Positions 1 through 8,285 of a stretch of DNA of 45,996 nucleotides are shown here, piece after piece. Numbering within the stretch: position 1 is the stretch's first letter; the number at the start of each line of letters is the position of its first letter. The notes under the pieces were generated by a model. It was not told the origin of the DNA. It saw only the letters and a list, made by a program, of their open reading frames with translations, and did not search any database. This DNA is from Frigoribacterium sp. (GTDB lineage: Bacteria > Actinomycetota > Actinomycetes > Actinomycetales > Microbacteriaceae): NCBI GenBank assembly GCA_025408445.1, contig JANYIZ010000126.1, positions 1-45,996 on the forward strand. Reading direction: 5' to 3'. The translations under genes and the position numbers were made by a program.

Positions 1-56
1 GGAGCGGCGGGCCGACCGTCCGACCCAGCTGCACTGCCCCAACTGAGCGGGAGCTT

Positions 57-713
57 TCAACCGAGCAGCAGGGCGCCGAGCTCCTCCGCGGTCGCGGCCA
101 CGCCGATCGTGCCGGCCTGTTCGGCCACCGTGCCGTAGCCCCACTCCACGAAGATCGTCGGTACCCCGTGCTCGGCTGCCCCGTGAACGTCGTGCTCGCG
201 GTCACCGACCATCACCGGGTTGCTCGTGTCTACTCCGATGGCCGCCAGTCGGCGCAGTGCCTCGGCTACGACATCCGCCTTGCGACTGCGCACTTCGTCC
301 TGCGATGCACCGGTGATCACGGTGAAGTGCTGCGCGAGCCCGTAGTAATCGAGGGCCGTGGTTGCGGGGAGCTCGGGTTTTGAGGTCGCGAGCGAGATCG
401 GGATGGCACTCTCCTGCACTCGCTTGAGCAGCTGCGCCACACCCGGATAGACCGAGCTGTTGAAGATTCCGGTCTGCAAATAATGCGGTCGATACACCTC
501 GAGGGCATGCTGCGCCTCGTCAACCGTCATGCCCGCAAGATCGCGGAACGAGTCGAGAATCGGCGGGCCAACGTATGCCAGCAGCTCGGTGTGCGAGGGG
601 ACGGGGCGACCGAGACGTTCGAGCGTCCAGGCGAGACTCGCCGTTATGCCGGGCGCCGAATCGATGATCGTGCCGTCGAGGTCGAAGAGGAAGCAGCTCC
701 AGTTTGTCGTCAC
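57..713 (-). CDS. HAD-family hydrolase, phosphoglycolate phosphatase-like
   Basis: A 218-residue haloacid dehalogenase-fold phosphatase. Motif I is FDLDGTIID near residue 10, with the two catalytic aspartates, and motif IV is VMVGDREHDVHGA near residue 167. The cap between them is helical, as in the Gph/PGP subgroup that dephosphorylates small phosphoesters such as 2-phosphoglycolate; the real substrate cannot be read from the sequence. Length is normal and no membrane segment or signal peptide is seen. The start is a GTG. A TAGGCT box lies 7 nt upstream of it, so the mRNA is probably leaderless and the gene monocistronic. The nucS gene lies 48 bp upstream on the same strand. Confidence 0.85.
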   Translation of the reverse strand: MTTNWSCFLFDLDGTIIDSAPGITASLAWTLERLGRPVPSHTELLAYVGPPILDSFRDLAGMTVDEAQHALEVYRPHYLQTGIFNSSVYPGVAQLLKRVQESAIPISLATSKPELPATTALDYYGLAQHFTVITGASQDEVRSRKADVVAEALRRLAAIGVDTSNPVMVGDREHDVHGAAEHGVPTIFVEWGYGTVAEQAGTIGVAATAEELGALLLG

Positions 714-720
714 TGTTGCA

Positions 721-726
721 AGCCTA
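721..726 (-). promoter_or_regulatory. -10 box (TAGGCT) of the HAD hydrolase gene
   Basis: TAGGCT read on the minus strand, 7 nt before the GTG start. This spacing puts transcription initiation at or next to the start codon. No convincing -35 box is seen. Confidence 0.5.
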
Positions 727-761
727 GGAGTTGATTTCGATTCGCCGGTTCAGATACGGAA

Positions 762-1457
762 CTAGAACAGCCGATGGTGGCTGTCGTCGAGACCGCGCAT
801 CGCGTCATAGTCGAGCAGCAGGCAGCGGATGCCGCGGTCCTCGGCCAGCATCCGCGCCTGTGGCTTGATCTCCTGGGCCGCGAAGACGCCGCTGACCGGG
901 GCGAGGTGGGGGTTGCGGTTCATGAGTTCGAGGTAACGGGTGAGTTGCTCAACCCCGTCGATGTCCCCGCGGCGCTTGATCTCGATCGCGACCGAATGGC
1001 CCGAATCATCCGTCGCCAGGATGTCGACCGGCCCGATTGCCGTCATGTACTCGCGGCGCACGAGGCGCCAACCGTCGCCCGCGAGTTCGATCTGCTCGGC
1101 CAGGAGCTTCTGCAGGTGAGCCTCGACGCCGTCTTTTTGCAGGCCGGGGTCGATTCCGAGTTCATGGTTGCTGTCGTGCAGGATTTCGTGGACGGAGATC
1201 ACGAGCAGGTCGGCCGTCTTGGCCTGCGTGACCTTCCAGATCTCGGCGACGCCCGCATCCGCCTGATCGTCATCGGGATCGAGGGTCACGACCGTGCAGG
1301 GCGGGCTCATCCAGTTGAGCGGCTTGTAACTCAACGAGTCCGAGTGCACGAGCACGCTGCCATCGGCTTTGAGCAGCAGGAGGCGCGTGGCCAGCGGCAG
1401 GTGCGCGCTGAGGCGACCCGCGTAGTCGACGGAACACCGGGCAATGACGAGACGCAC
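762..1457 (-). CDS. nucS: Endonuclease NucS
   Basis: A 231-residue mismatch-specific double-strand endonuclease, the core of the non-canonical mismatch repair used by Actinobacteria and some Archaea that lack MutS/MutL. The N-terminal beta-rich domain (about residues 1-115) is followed by the RecB-like nuclease domain. Visible catalytic residues are D145 (in GPVDIL) and E159/K161 (in AIEIKRR), with the 14- and 16-residue spacings of characterised NucS proteins. Length is normal. The start is GTG with a TAGGAT box 6 nt upstream, so the message is probably leaderless. NucS usually depends on the sliding clamp; a C-terminal clamp-binding tail is plausible (the protein ends DSHHRLF) but not proven here. 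Confidence 0.93.
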   Translation of the reverse strand: MRLVIARCSVDYAGRLSAHLPLATRLLLLKADGSVLVHSDSLSYKPLNWMSPPCTVVTLDPDDDQADAGVAEIWKVTQAKTADLLVISVHEILHDSNHELGIDPGLQKDGVEAHLQKLLAEQIELAGDGWRLVRREYMTAIGPVDILATDDSGHSVAIEIKRRGDIDGVEQLTRYLELMNRNPHLAPVSGVFAAQEIKPQARMLAEDRGIRCLLLDYDAMRGLDDSHHRLF

Positions 1458-1463
1458 CCGTCG

Positions 1464-1469
1464 ATCCTA
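1464..1469 (-). promoter_or_regulatory. -10 box (TAGGAT) of nucS
   Basis: TAGGAT on the minus strand, 6 nt before the GTG start codon, the spacing expected for a transcript that begins at the start codon. Confidence 0.5.
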
Positions 1470-2315
1470 GTTCGACTGTTGGGTACCGGCGATTCGGTGC
1501 AGCACGACCCTCAATTCGTCTGCCGAGAGTGCCATCCATGGTCCACCGGGGTTCAGCACCAGGCCACCATAGGGAGCCTGGATCGCATCATGGATGACCT
1601 CGGCCACCGGGCGCGTGGCGAAGGAGTCGGCAATGTTGCGGGCGCTGACCTCTGGGCCGGAGGTGAAGGCGAGAAGCACCGGGTGGCCGTCCGAATCGAC
1701 GGAATCGCGGATGCGCACAGGCGTGCCGTCCGCCACTCCCGATTCCGGCACCGAGTCCGTGTCGACCGCGAGAAGCAGCGGACCGTTCTCGGCGAGGGCA
1801 TCCATCACCGCGATCTTGCCGACGTGCGGATCGGCGATCTCAAGCGCCGCTTTCACGGCATCGTTGCGATTTCCGCGCAACGCGAAAGCAGCATCGCGGT
1901 TCGAGATCGCGCAGGTGGGCCCGGCAGGGTCGATGTAGAGCCAGCCATATCGCTCGGTAGAGGCGAGCTGCAGTGCTCCGGCCGCGGGCTGCACGAGCGC
2001 TTGCACCGCGGCCAGGTCGTCGGGATGCATCCGATTGATCTGTTGCTGCGAGGTGAATGCGAAGAGGGCGGGGAGTCCGTCGGGACCGGTGCCGCCAGCG
2101 AACTGGAGGGTTGCACCGGCCGGGAAGCTGTAGCTGCCGTCGGCCTCGACAGTGGGACGGTCGGACCCGGTCGAATCGAGCAAAAGCCGCCCCTGGAGGC
2201 ATCCGCGCACCACATCCAGGTAGGTGGACTGTTCGGGTTTCGTCGCGAACGCTTCGACGGCAGCGCGCAACGAAGCGTTGTCGACGCGCGCGGAGTCGGA
2301 GATCGAGGGCGTCAT
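1467..2315 (-). CDS. SseB-family protein with two SseB N-terminal domains
   Basis: A 282-residue soluble protein. It looks like a tandem duplication: LPALFAFTSQQQINR (about residue 80) and HPVLLAFTSGPEVSARN (about residue 210) are the same SseB N-terminal-domain motif, each followed by an acidic/hydrophobic helix and a stretch ending in NP/DP-aG (IDPAGP, LNPGGP). SseB was named in Salmonella secretion, but actinobacterial members are common, not linked to a secretion system, and of unknown function. No signal peptide. The gene has its own probable leaderless promoter. Its 3' end overlaps the nucS promoter box by 3 bases, so the two genes are closely packed but separately started. Confidence 0.75.
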   Translation of the reverse strand: MTPSISDSARVDNASLRAAVEAFATKPEQSTYLDVVRGCLQGRLLLDSTGSDRPTVEADGSYSFPAGATLQFAGGTGPDGLPALFAFTSQQQINRMHPDDLAAVQALVQPAAGALQLASTERYGWLYIDPAGPTCAISNRDAAFALRGNRNDAVKAALEIADPHVGKIAVMDALAENGPLLLAVDTDSVPESGVADGTPVRIRDSVDSDGHPVLLAFTSGPEVSARNIADSFATRPVAEVIHDAIQAPYGGLVLNPGGPWMALSADELRVVLHRIAGTQQSN

Positions 2316-2321
2316 ACTTCG

Positions 2322-2327
2322 ACCCTA
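2322..2327 (-). promoter_or_regulatory. -10 box (TAGGGT) of the SseB-family gene
   Basis: TAGGGT on the minus strand, 6 nt before the ATG at 2315. The place where a -35 box would lie (about 2345-2350) falls inside the left arm of the inverted repeat at 2337-2413, so that element may influence this promoter. Confidence 0.5.
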
Positions 2328-2336
2328 CGCGCACTG

Positions 2337-2413
2337 AAAACGCAGGACATTCGCCACGAAGAGGGAAGATTCACGGCCGATGGGGTCATCCGGTGGCGAA
2401 TCTCCTGCGTTTT
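2337..2413. repeat. Long intergenic inverted repeat (21-bp arms)
   Basis: Arms at 2337-2357 and 2393-2413 are reverse complements of each other over 21 bp with a single mismatch; each arm has the core AAAACGCAGGA and ATTCGCCAC. The 35-bp centre is unrelated. It lies in the 178-bp gap between the SseB-family gene and the end of the MFS gene. It could act as a hairpin in RNA, but no run of U follows it on either strand in the way a standard terminator needs. It may be a dispersed palindromic element. Confidence 0.8.
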
Positions 2414-2432
2414 GGGAGCGCGGGAGAGCCGG

Positions 2433-2464
2433 GAGAGCCGGGCGAGCGGAGAGCCGGGCGAGCG
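2433..2464. repeat. 16-bp exact tandem duplication
   Basis: GAGAGCCGGGCGAGCG occurs twice back to back (2433-2448 and 2449-2464), with degenerate copies on both sides (about 2420-2480). It is intergenic, between the inverted repeat and the 3' end of the MFS gene. Confidence 0.8.
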
Positions 2465-2493
2465 GAGAAGCGGGCGGGTCAGAAGCGGGCAGC

Positions 2494-3717
2494 TCAGCGG
2501 CGGGCGGATGGTTCGCGCGCGGCGCCAGAGGCGAGCCCGGCGAGGGCCACGAGCACGAGCACCACGAGCAGGGCGTGCAGCAGTCCGACGTGCTGTCCGA
2601 GGAAGCCGATCAACGGGGGCCCAACGAGGAAAGCGAAATACCCGATCGTGGCCACGGCACTCACGCGTGCGGCGGCGGTCTTCGGATCGTCGGCGGCAGC
2701 CGACATTCCCACCGGGAACCCGAGGGATGCCCCGAGTCCCCAGAACACGACGCCCACGATCGAAATCCAGAGGACGGGCACGAAGATCACCATGATCAGG
2801 CCGATGGCGGCAAGCACTGCCGAGCCGCGCAACACCGCAACGCGCCCGTAGCGATCGAGCAGGCTCACCCCCGCGAGGCGCCCGATCGTCATTGAGGCGA
2901 CGAAAATACCGAGCACGAGGGCGCCGGTCGCTTTGGTGGTGTCATGGCCATCGACCATCGCGAGTGCGAGCCAGTCGTTGGCCGAGCCTTCGGTGAAAGC
3001 CATGCCGAGCACGATGAGTCCGATGATCAGGGTGCGCGGATCACGCCAGATGCTCAGACGCCCCTGCCAGGTCTTCGAATGATCGTCGTGCGCAACGGAC
3101 TGCTCTTCGATGACGTGCTCCGACTGCAGGAACCGCGAGGCGATGAGCGCGCCGGCAGCGAAGACCAACGCCACGATCAGCAGGTGCACCACGATGGGGA
3201 GGCGGATGGCCTCGGCCGCGGCCCCGAGAGCGGCGCCGATCACCGTGCCGAAGCTGAAGAAGGCGTGGAACACCGGCATGATCGAACGACCGAGCACCCG
3301 CTCGTTCACCGCACCCTGCAGGTTCATCGCGACGTCGCAGATCGAGAACATCGAACCGAACACGATCAGCCCGATCATGACGATCACGTAGCTCGGCCCG
3401 ATTGATACCCCGAATCCGGCCACCGCAAAGCCGATGGCCCCGACGGTCAGCACCACGGCGATCGTGCGGCGAGCGCCGATTCGTGCGATCACATGGCTCG
3501 AGGCGAGCAGGCCGACGATCGAGCCAGCTGCTATGCCGAAGATGAGGATGCCCATCGACGAGGTCGACACCTGGAGTGCCTGTTTCACCGCCGGGATTCG
3601 GGATGCCCAGCTCGCCATCGAGAGCCCACACAGCCCGAAGATGACGAAGAGCGCATTGCGCCAAGCTACGACCTGCGGTCGGGAGAGGCCGGCGGAGGTT
3701 GGGTGAGCGAGGGCCAC
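2494..3717 (-). CDS. MFS transporter, YbjJ-like
   Basis: A 407-residue major facilitator permease with about 12 hydrophobic segments. The N-terminal stretch GLCGLSMASWASRIPAVKQA and the segment MPVFHAFFSFGTVIGAALG resemble the E. coli YbjJ/fucose-permease-like branch. The substrate is unknown; a sugar or sugar-derived compound is inferred only from the divergent LacI gene. The start is GTG, with AGGA about 5 nt before it. The gene shares a 60-bp intergenic region with the LacI regulator at 3778, and two LacI-type palindromes lie there, so it is very probably the target of that regulator. Confidence 0.8.
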   Translation of the reverse strand: MALAHPTSAGLSRPQVVAWRNALFVIFGLCGLSMASWASRIPAVKQALQVSTSSMGILIFGIAAGSIVGLLASSHVIARIGARRTIAVVLTVGAIGFAVAGFGVSIGPSYVIVMIGLIVFGSMFSICDVAMNLQGAVNERVLGRSIMPVFHAFFSFGTVIGAALGAAAEAIRLPIVVHLLIVALVFAAGALIASRFLQSEHVIEEQSVAHDDHSKTWQGRLSIWRDPRTLIIGLIVLGMAFTEGSANDWLALAMVDGHDTTKATGALVLGIFVASMTIGRLAGVSLLDRYGRVAVLRGSAVLAAIGLIMVIFVPVLWISIVGVVFWGLGASLGFPVGMSAAADDPKTAAARVSAVATIGYFAFLVGPPLIGFLGQHVGLLHALLVVLVLVALAGLASGAAREPSARR

Positions 3718-3734
3718 GGAGATCCTGGGACGTA

Positions 3735-3748
3735 TCGAATCGATTCGA
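3735..3748. promoter_or_regulatory. LacI-type operator O1 (perfect 14-bp palindrome)
   Basis: TCGAATCGATTCGA is a perfect palindrome with a central CG, the usual mark of LacI-family operators; one more matching base pair on each side extends it to 16 bp (3734-3749). It lies between the divergent MFS and lacI-type genes. Confidence 0.75.
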
Positions 3749-3762
3749 TCGAACCGATTCGA
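3749..3762. promoter_or_regulatory. LacI-type operator O2
   Basis: TCGAACCGATTCGA differs at one base from O1, has the same central CG and abuts O1 with no gap. It ends 1 bp before the probable -10 box of the regulator gene, so bound repressor should block that promoter (autoregulation). Confidence 0.7.
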
Positions 3763-3763
3763 C

Positions 3764-3769
3764 TACGCT
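3764..3769 (+). promoter_or_regulatory. -10 box (TACGCT) of the LacI-family gene
   Basis: TACGCT ends 8 nt before the ATG at 3778. There is no Shine-Dalgarno sequence in between, so a leaderless or nearly leaderless message is likely. The operators cover the -35 and spacer region. Confidence 0.45.
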
Positions 3770-3777
3770 AACAAACC

Positions 3778-4848
3778 ATGCATGCCGAGGCAACACCCGA
3801 GAAAGCGCGACCGAATCTCGCCGCGGTCGCCGCCCTCGCCGGGGTATCGCCGTCCACAGCATCCCTCGCTTTCAGCGGTTCCGGGCCGGTCTCGGCCGCC
3901 ACCCGCACGCGCGTGCTGGCCGCCGCAGCGCAGCTCGATTACGCCGGGCCGGATCCGCGCGCCCAATCCTTGCGTCGTGGGCGCTCCGGCATCATCGGGG
4001 TGGTGATCGAGGATCGCCTGCGTGATGCCTTCCGTGACCCGATGAACATTGCGATGCTCGACGGAATCGCCGACGAAACCGGATCCCTCGGGGCCGGCCT
4101 CCTGTTGCTCACCGAGAACGGTGAGGGTGCTGCGAGCATCCGCAATGCCCCGGTGGATGCCGTCGTGCTGATCGGGTGCAGCACCAGTTTCGCGGATCAA
4201 GTGGCGATCTTTCGCCAGCGCGGAATCGCCCTGGTAGCGATCGAAGCCGAGCCGATGGATGATGTGCTCGCGATCGACCTGGACAACCGACAGGCCTCGC
4301 ACACCCTCGCCAGGCACCTCGCCAGTCTCGGACATCGCCGAGTGGCAATGGTGACCCTTCCGCTGGACGCGGCTCGCACGCGAGGGCCGCTCACCGAGGC
4401 GGCCATCGATGCGGCCACCGGCTACACCGCTCGCGAGCGCATCCGCGGTGTTCGCGAGGTCTTCGCCGGCAGCTCCGGAGTGAGTGCCGCAGTGAGCAGC
4501 ATCGAAGAGGGGCTTGTCGCCGGCCTCGAGCTGCTCGCCGACCCTGGCACGCGTCCATCCGCGGTGATTGCCCAGAGCGATCTTCTTGCGGTGGGGGTGA
4601 TCCGGGCTGCCGAACAGCTCGGACTCACGGTTCCTGCCGACCTCAGCATTGTGGGCTTCGACGGAGTGAAGCTCGACGGTCTCGCCCCCTACGACCTGAC
4701 GACGATGGTGCAGCCGGCTGTGGAAAAGGGACGGGCCGCGGGTCGCGGAGTGATCGCCCTGCTCAGCGGCGAACATCCGCAGGCCGTCTCGTTCACTTCG
4801 CGCTTCCATCGGGGAACGACCACGGCACCACCGCGGGTCGCGTCATGA
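3778..4848 (+). CDS. LacI-family transcriptional regulator
   Basis: A 356-residue repressor of normal family length. The helix-turn-helix lies at about residues 12-35 (NLAAVAALAGVSPSTASLAF), followed by the hinge region and a periplasmic-binding-protein-like effector domain (IIGVVIEDRLRD onward; SVIAQSDLLAVG-type and LSIVGFDGVKLDG motifs towards the C-terminus). It should bind the two palindromes just upstream and control itself and the divergent MFS gene. The effector is probably a sugar or small metabolite, not identifiable here. Its stop overlaps the ATG of the downstream MBL-fold gene (ATGA), so that hydrolase is probably part of the same regulon. Confidence 0.9.
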   Translation: MHAEATPEKARPNLAAVAALAGVSPSTASLAFSGSGPVSAATRTRVLAAAAQLDYAGPDPRAQSLRRGRSGIIGVVIEDRLRDAFRDPMNIAMLDGIADETGSLGAGLLLLTENGEGAASIRNAPVDAVVLIGCSTSFADQVAIFRQRGIALVAIEAEPMDDVLAIDLDNRQASHTLARHLASLGHRRVAMVTLPLDAARTRGPLTEAAIDAATGYTARERIRGVREVFAGSSGVSAAVSSIEEGLVAGLELLADPGTRPSAVIAQSDLLAVGVIRAAEQLGLTVPADLSIVGFDGVKLDGLAPYDLTTMVQPAVEKGRAAGRGVIALLSGEHPQAVSFTSRFHRGTTTAPPRVAS

Positions 4849-5576
4849 AGCTCACCATCCTCGGTACGGCAACGCCCTACCCTCGTCCCGACAATCCGTG
4901 CTCCGGCTATCTCGTGCAGCACGGCGACACCTCGATCTGGATGGATGCCGGCACCGGCACTCTCGCGGAGCTGCAGCGCCACATCCCCCTCGATGCCCTC
5001 GACGGGATTTGGATCTCTCATGCTCATGCCGACCACTCGGCCGACCTGCTCACCGCGTACTACGCCCTGCGATTCGGCGATCTGACGCTCACCCGACCAC
5101 TGCCACTGATCGGCCCCCCTGGCCTGGTCGATCGGCTGGTCGGCTTTCTCGGGCACCGAGAGGCGGCCGTGATTCCCGAGGTGTTCGAAGTCACGGAGAT
5201 GCGCGGCTGGCAGGAACGCGTCATCGGTGAACTTGCCCTCAGCTGGGGCCCGATGAATCACGGGATGCCCGCCTTCGGGTTGCGCATTCAGGCGGGGGCC
5301 CGCACGCTCGCCTACTCGGGCGACTCCGCCTATTGTGAAGGACTTGTCGAGCTCGCCGAGGGCGCTGACCTGCTGTTGTGTGAGGCGGGGGCGTCGGAGC
5401 ATCCGCCCGCTGGAGCAGTGCACTGCACCCCAGAGGATGCCGCGCGTATCGCTCGGGAGGCAGGGGCCGAACGCCTCGTACTTACTCACACCGATGCGTC
5501 CAATGCCCGTGCGCGGGCCCTCACCGGGTTTCCCTCGGTCGAGTGTGCGCTGCCGGGTCAGTCGTTCACGATCTGA
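4845..5576 (+). CDS. MBL-fold metal-dependent hydrolase
   Basis: A 243-residue metallo-beta-lactamase-fold protein of the RNase Z/cyclic-phosphodiesterase-like type. The two-metal signature HAHADH is at about residues 60-65. Further likely ligands are the His of MNHGMPAFG, the Asp of AYSGDSAY and the His of LVLTHTDA. No signal peptide or extra domain is seen, and the C-terminus ends soon after the last ligand, so it lacks the exosite of true tRNase Z. The substrate is unknown. It overlaps the LacI-family gene by 4 bases and is very probably co-transcribed with it. Confidence 0.85.
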   Translation: MKLTILGTATPYPRPDNPCSGYLVQHGDTSIWMDAGTGTLAELQRHIPLDALDGIWISHAHADHSADLLTAYYALRFGDLTLTRPLPLIGPPGLVDRLVGFLGHREAAVIPEVFEVTEMRGWQERVIGELALSWGPMNHGMPAFGLRIQAGARTLAYSGDSAYCEGLVELAEGADLLLCEAGASEHPPAGAVHCTPEDAARIAREAGAERLVLTHTDASNARARALTGFPSVECALPGQSFTI

Positions 5577-5593
5577 GCTGGAGCGGTGAATTT

Positions 5594-6253
5594 TCAGTTG
5601 AGGATATTGACCGCGCGGGAGATGACGAGGGCGAGCAGGATGAATCCGGTGATGGATTGGTAGCCCATTATCATCTTTGCCCGCACCGTGAGCGGCATCG
5701 CGTCGGTCGGGCTGAACGCCATCATGTTGGTTAGTGCGATGTAGAGGTAATCCAGGTAGACCGGTCGCCAGTCAGCCTGTCCGGTCTTCTGTTCGTTCTG
5801 CGGGAATCGAAAGTCGGCATCCGCGGTCTTCCAGATGAGATCGTCTCGCCGAGCAACAGGACCTCCCCGGTCCAATTCCCAGTAGACCAGACCAAATGCG
5901 ATGATGCTGCTGACCCACACCTGAAGGGCCGTCAGAAGCACGGTGCTTCCTTTCGCGTGCCCGCTCAGCAACTGGGTGATCGTCAGGACCATCGTTATCT
6001 GGTTTGCGACAGTAAGCAGGATGGCCAGCGCGATAGACAGCCACCTCGACCACGTCGTCTCCCGGGTGAACCGCTTGGGGTTGAACGCGATGAGCGGGGT
6101 CATCAGCAGAACTCCGAGCACGGGGACGACCCAGGTCGGCAACAGTTGTACTTTCTCGGGGATGAGAAGGATGAGTACAAGATTCACGAGGGTGGCGATG
6201 ACGACCGGGAGTCGGTGTTCGTGCCGATGAATGGCAACGGAGCGGGGTTTCAC
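5594..6253 (-). CDS. Multi-spanning membrane protein of unknown function, DUF1345-like
   Basis: A 219-residue integral membrane protein with about five to six hydrophobic segments: two near the N-terminus (residues 17-60), two in the middle (about 73-125) and a final pair around residues 165-215. The C-terminal part, YLYIALTNMMAFSPTDAMPL followed by a hydrophobic helix ending ALVISRAVNILN, resembles the end of DUF1345-type proteins and distantly the pore half of two-TM ion channels, but no selectivity filter such as TVGYG is present. The start is a GTG with a TACACT box 6 nt upstream. It is divergent from the Nramp-related gene. Confidence 0.65.
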   Translation of the reverse strand: MKPRSVAIHRHEHRLPVVIATLVNLVLILLIPEKVQLLPTWVVPVLGVLLMTPLIAFNPKRFTRETTWSRWLSIALAILLTVANQITMVLTITQLLSGHAKGSTVLLTALQVWVSSIIAFGLVYWELDRGGPVARRDDLIWKTADADFRFPQNEQKTGQADWRPVYLDYLYIALTNMMAFSPTDAMPLTVRAKMIMGYQSITGFILLALVISRAVNILN

Positions 6254-6259
6254 GACCCG

Positions 6260-6265
6260 AGTGTA
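6260..6265 (-). promoter_or_regulatory. -10 box (TACACT) of the membrane-protein gene
   Basis: TACACT on the minus strand, 6 nt before the GTG start at 6253; leaderless spacing. Confidence 0.5.
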
Positions 6266-6364
6266 GGCGGTAGGGCTGCGGAAGCGTGCAGCGTGACTGG
6301 GTCATCGCCGGATTCAGTCCTCGTACTCGACGCGGGCGAAACCCATCCGTTCGGGGTCGATGCA

Positions 6365-6370
6365 TATACT
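6365..6370 (+). promoter_or_regulatory. -10 box (TATACT) of the Nramp-related gene
   Basis: TATACT ends 9 nt before the ATG at 6380, with no Shine-Dalgarno sequence in between. This decides the start: upstream in-frame codons would precede the promoter. Confidence 0.5.
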
Positions 6371-6379
6371 CAGCCCACA

Positions 6380-7741
6380 ATGACCGAGCTGCCGGATCAG
6401 CCACCCTCCCCTGTCAAGCGAGCCGCCCCCGCTGAGCCGATCGTGTTCTCCCGGGCTTCCCGCAAAAAGGGTTTCGGGCGAATATTGAGGATCCTTGGCC
6501 CCGGAATCGTCACGGGGGCGGCCGACGATGACCCCTCGGGAATAGCCACCTACTCCCAAGCTGGCGCACAGTTCGCGTTCGGAACGTTGTGGACGATCCT
6601 TCTGACCCTCCCACTGATGATCGCTGTGCAAGAGGCCTGCATGCGTATCGGTGCCGTAACAGGAAAGGGGCTCGCCGGGGTCATCCGAGAGACGTATCCG
6701 AAGAAAGTGCTTTTTCCGATCGTGGCTTTGGTGGCTGCCGCCAATACTTTCAACATCGGTTCCGACATCGGAGCGATGGCCGCAAGTGCGCAGTTGCTCG
6801 TTCCTCAGGTGCCATTTGCGCTGCTCGCTATTGGTTTCGTTGCCATCATCCTGGTCCTGGAAGTACTGGTCTCGTATCGCAGCTACGTGCGGGTCCTGAA
6901 GTGGTTGGCGCTCGCGCTCTTCGCCTACCTGGTCACCGCCTTTCTCATCACGGTCCCCTGGGCGCAGGCTCTTCAGGCGACTGTCGTCCCGCACTTCGAG
7001 TTCACTAAGGACTTTTTCTTCGTTGTTGTGGCCATTTTCGGAACCACGATCTCGCCATACCTGTTCTTCTGGCAAACCAGCAACGTGGTCGAAGACGAAG
7101 TCTCCGAACGCCGAAAAGACAGCACAGGCGGATCCCCTCGAATCTCAAAAAACTACCTGAGGCGTATTCGCATCGACACGCTCCTCGGCATGCTGTTCTC
7201 CAATGTCGTGGCCTGGTTCATCATCCTGGTCGGGGCGGTCGTCCTCAATCGCGGGGGCGCGACAAATATCGTCTCCGCTGCGGACGCGGCCAAAGCGTTG
7301 CGTCCACTGGTCCACAGTTTTCCCAACGCGGGGGTTCTCGCCCAACTGATCTTCGCCGTCGGGGTGATCGGCATCGGTCTCATGAGCATTCCCGTGCTCG
7401 CCGGCTCCACCTCGTACGCGATCACGGAGACCTTCAATTGGAAAGAAGGCCTGTTCCTCAAGTTCAGGTAGGCCCGTGCCTTTAACCTGGTCATCATCAC
7501 CGGCACCCTGGTCGGCCTCCTCCTGAACTTCGTCGGTCTCGATCCGATCAAGGCGCTGGTTCTTACCGCCGTCTTCAACGGCATCGTGGCCGTGCCACTG
7601 ATTTTTCTCATCGCGCGGATCTCCAGCCGCCGGAAACTAATGGGGCAATACTCGAGCGGCACCTGGTCCAAAATCGGTCTCTGGGTGGCCTTCGCGGTCA
7701 TGGGAACCGCCGCGATCGCGCTCCTCGTCTCCTCCCTGTGA
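6380..7741 (+). pseudogene. Nramp-related divalent metal transporter, interrupted by an in-frame TAG
   Basis: The reading frame encodes an Nramp-family permease. It opens with MTELPDQPP, has ILGPGIVTGAADDDPSGIA as the first transmembrane segment, and continues for 363 codons to a TAG at 7469-7471. The same frame then goes on for 89 more codons (ARAFNLVIITGTLVG through to ALLVSSL, TGA at 7739-7741), giving the usual last two transmembrane helices. The stop therefore looks like a single-base change in an otherwise intact gene, for example CAG to TAG. The family position is unusual: canonical DPGN in helix 1 is DPSG, and the helix-6 MPH motif is replaced by a stretch around TTISPYLFFWQ, so the ion may not be manganese. 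The truncated form would lack the C-terminal helices. A sequencing error is possible. Confidence 0.75.
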
Positions 7742-8285
7742 GCTGCGCTTATCACGGCCGCCGTATTTCCGCTCAGACTGCCCGGTCAGAGGGCATGACT
7801 GCAGGCAGCGTTTGTGTGCGCTCTGCATTTCCGTCTCGATTGCGCGCCTTCGGCGGGAATCTCCCCTCATCTCGCTTTCCGCCTCTCAGAGGGCCGCGGT
7901 TAATGTGGTCGGGAGGGATCTTCCCTCTGGTCTCGGGTCGTCGGGCATGGCTCGGGCACTCGAGAGACCTTGGAGTCGCTCTCCCGGTCAATGTCAACAT
8001 TCTGACGTGGCACGGGAGGCGCTGGTTCATTGCAGCGCGCCCTGCTCTGCTCCCGCCCACCGAGCTCGCTGTGCCCGCGGCGACGCTCAAGGAATGACCG
8101 GCCGCGGCGACTGCGTCCGGGGCGCGGGTGTGTCGACATCACGCGGCGCCGATCCGCCCCGAAATACTGCTGTTGAAGCTGCGGATGTCGCGAATCCTGA
8201 TGGTGAACGACGCACTGTGCCGGCGGCGAGCTGACTTTCCCCGGGCGTCACCGCGAGGCCATTCGCACGGCTTAAGCTGGTCGGC
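7742..8285. other. 544-bp intergenic stretch without a convincing gene
   Basis: Short open frames on both strands have no recognisable domain, no ribosome binding site and overlap each other. Only the promoter box next to 8286 is supported. It could hold decayed sequence behind the broken transporter gene. Confidence 0.5.
8273..8278 (+). promoter_or_regulatory. -10 box (TAAGCT) of the M13 peptidase gene
   Basis: TAAGCT ends 7 nt before the ATG at 8286; no Shine-Dalgarno sequence lies between, pointing to a leaderless message. Confidence 0.5.

Noticed and set aside
2-46. Possible C-terminal tail of a plus-strand gene ending in TGA at 44-46
   Set aside because: Only 14 codons are visible; nothing supports coding.
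774-2795. A 673-codon plus-strand open frame across nucS and the SseB-family gene
   Set aside because: It is antisense to two recognisable proteins, is Arg/Gly/His-rich with no domain, and is explained by the high GC content that keeps the opposite frame open.
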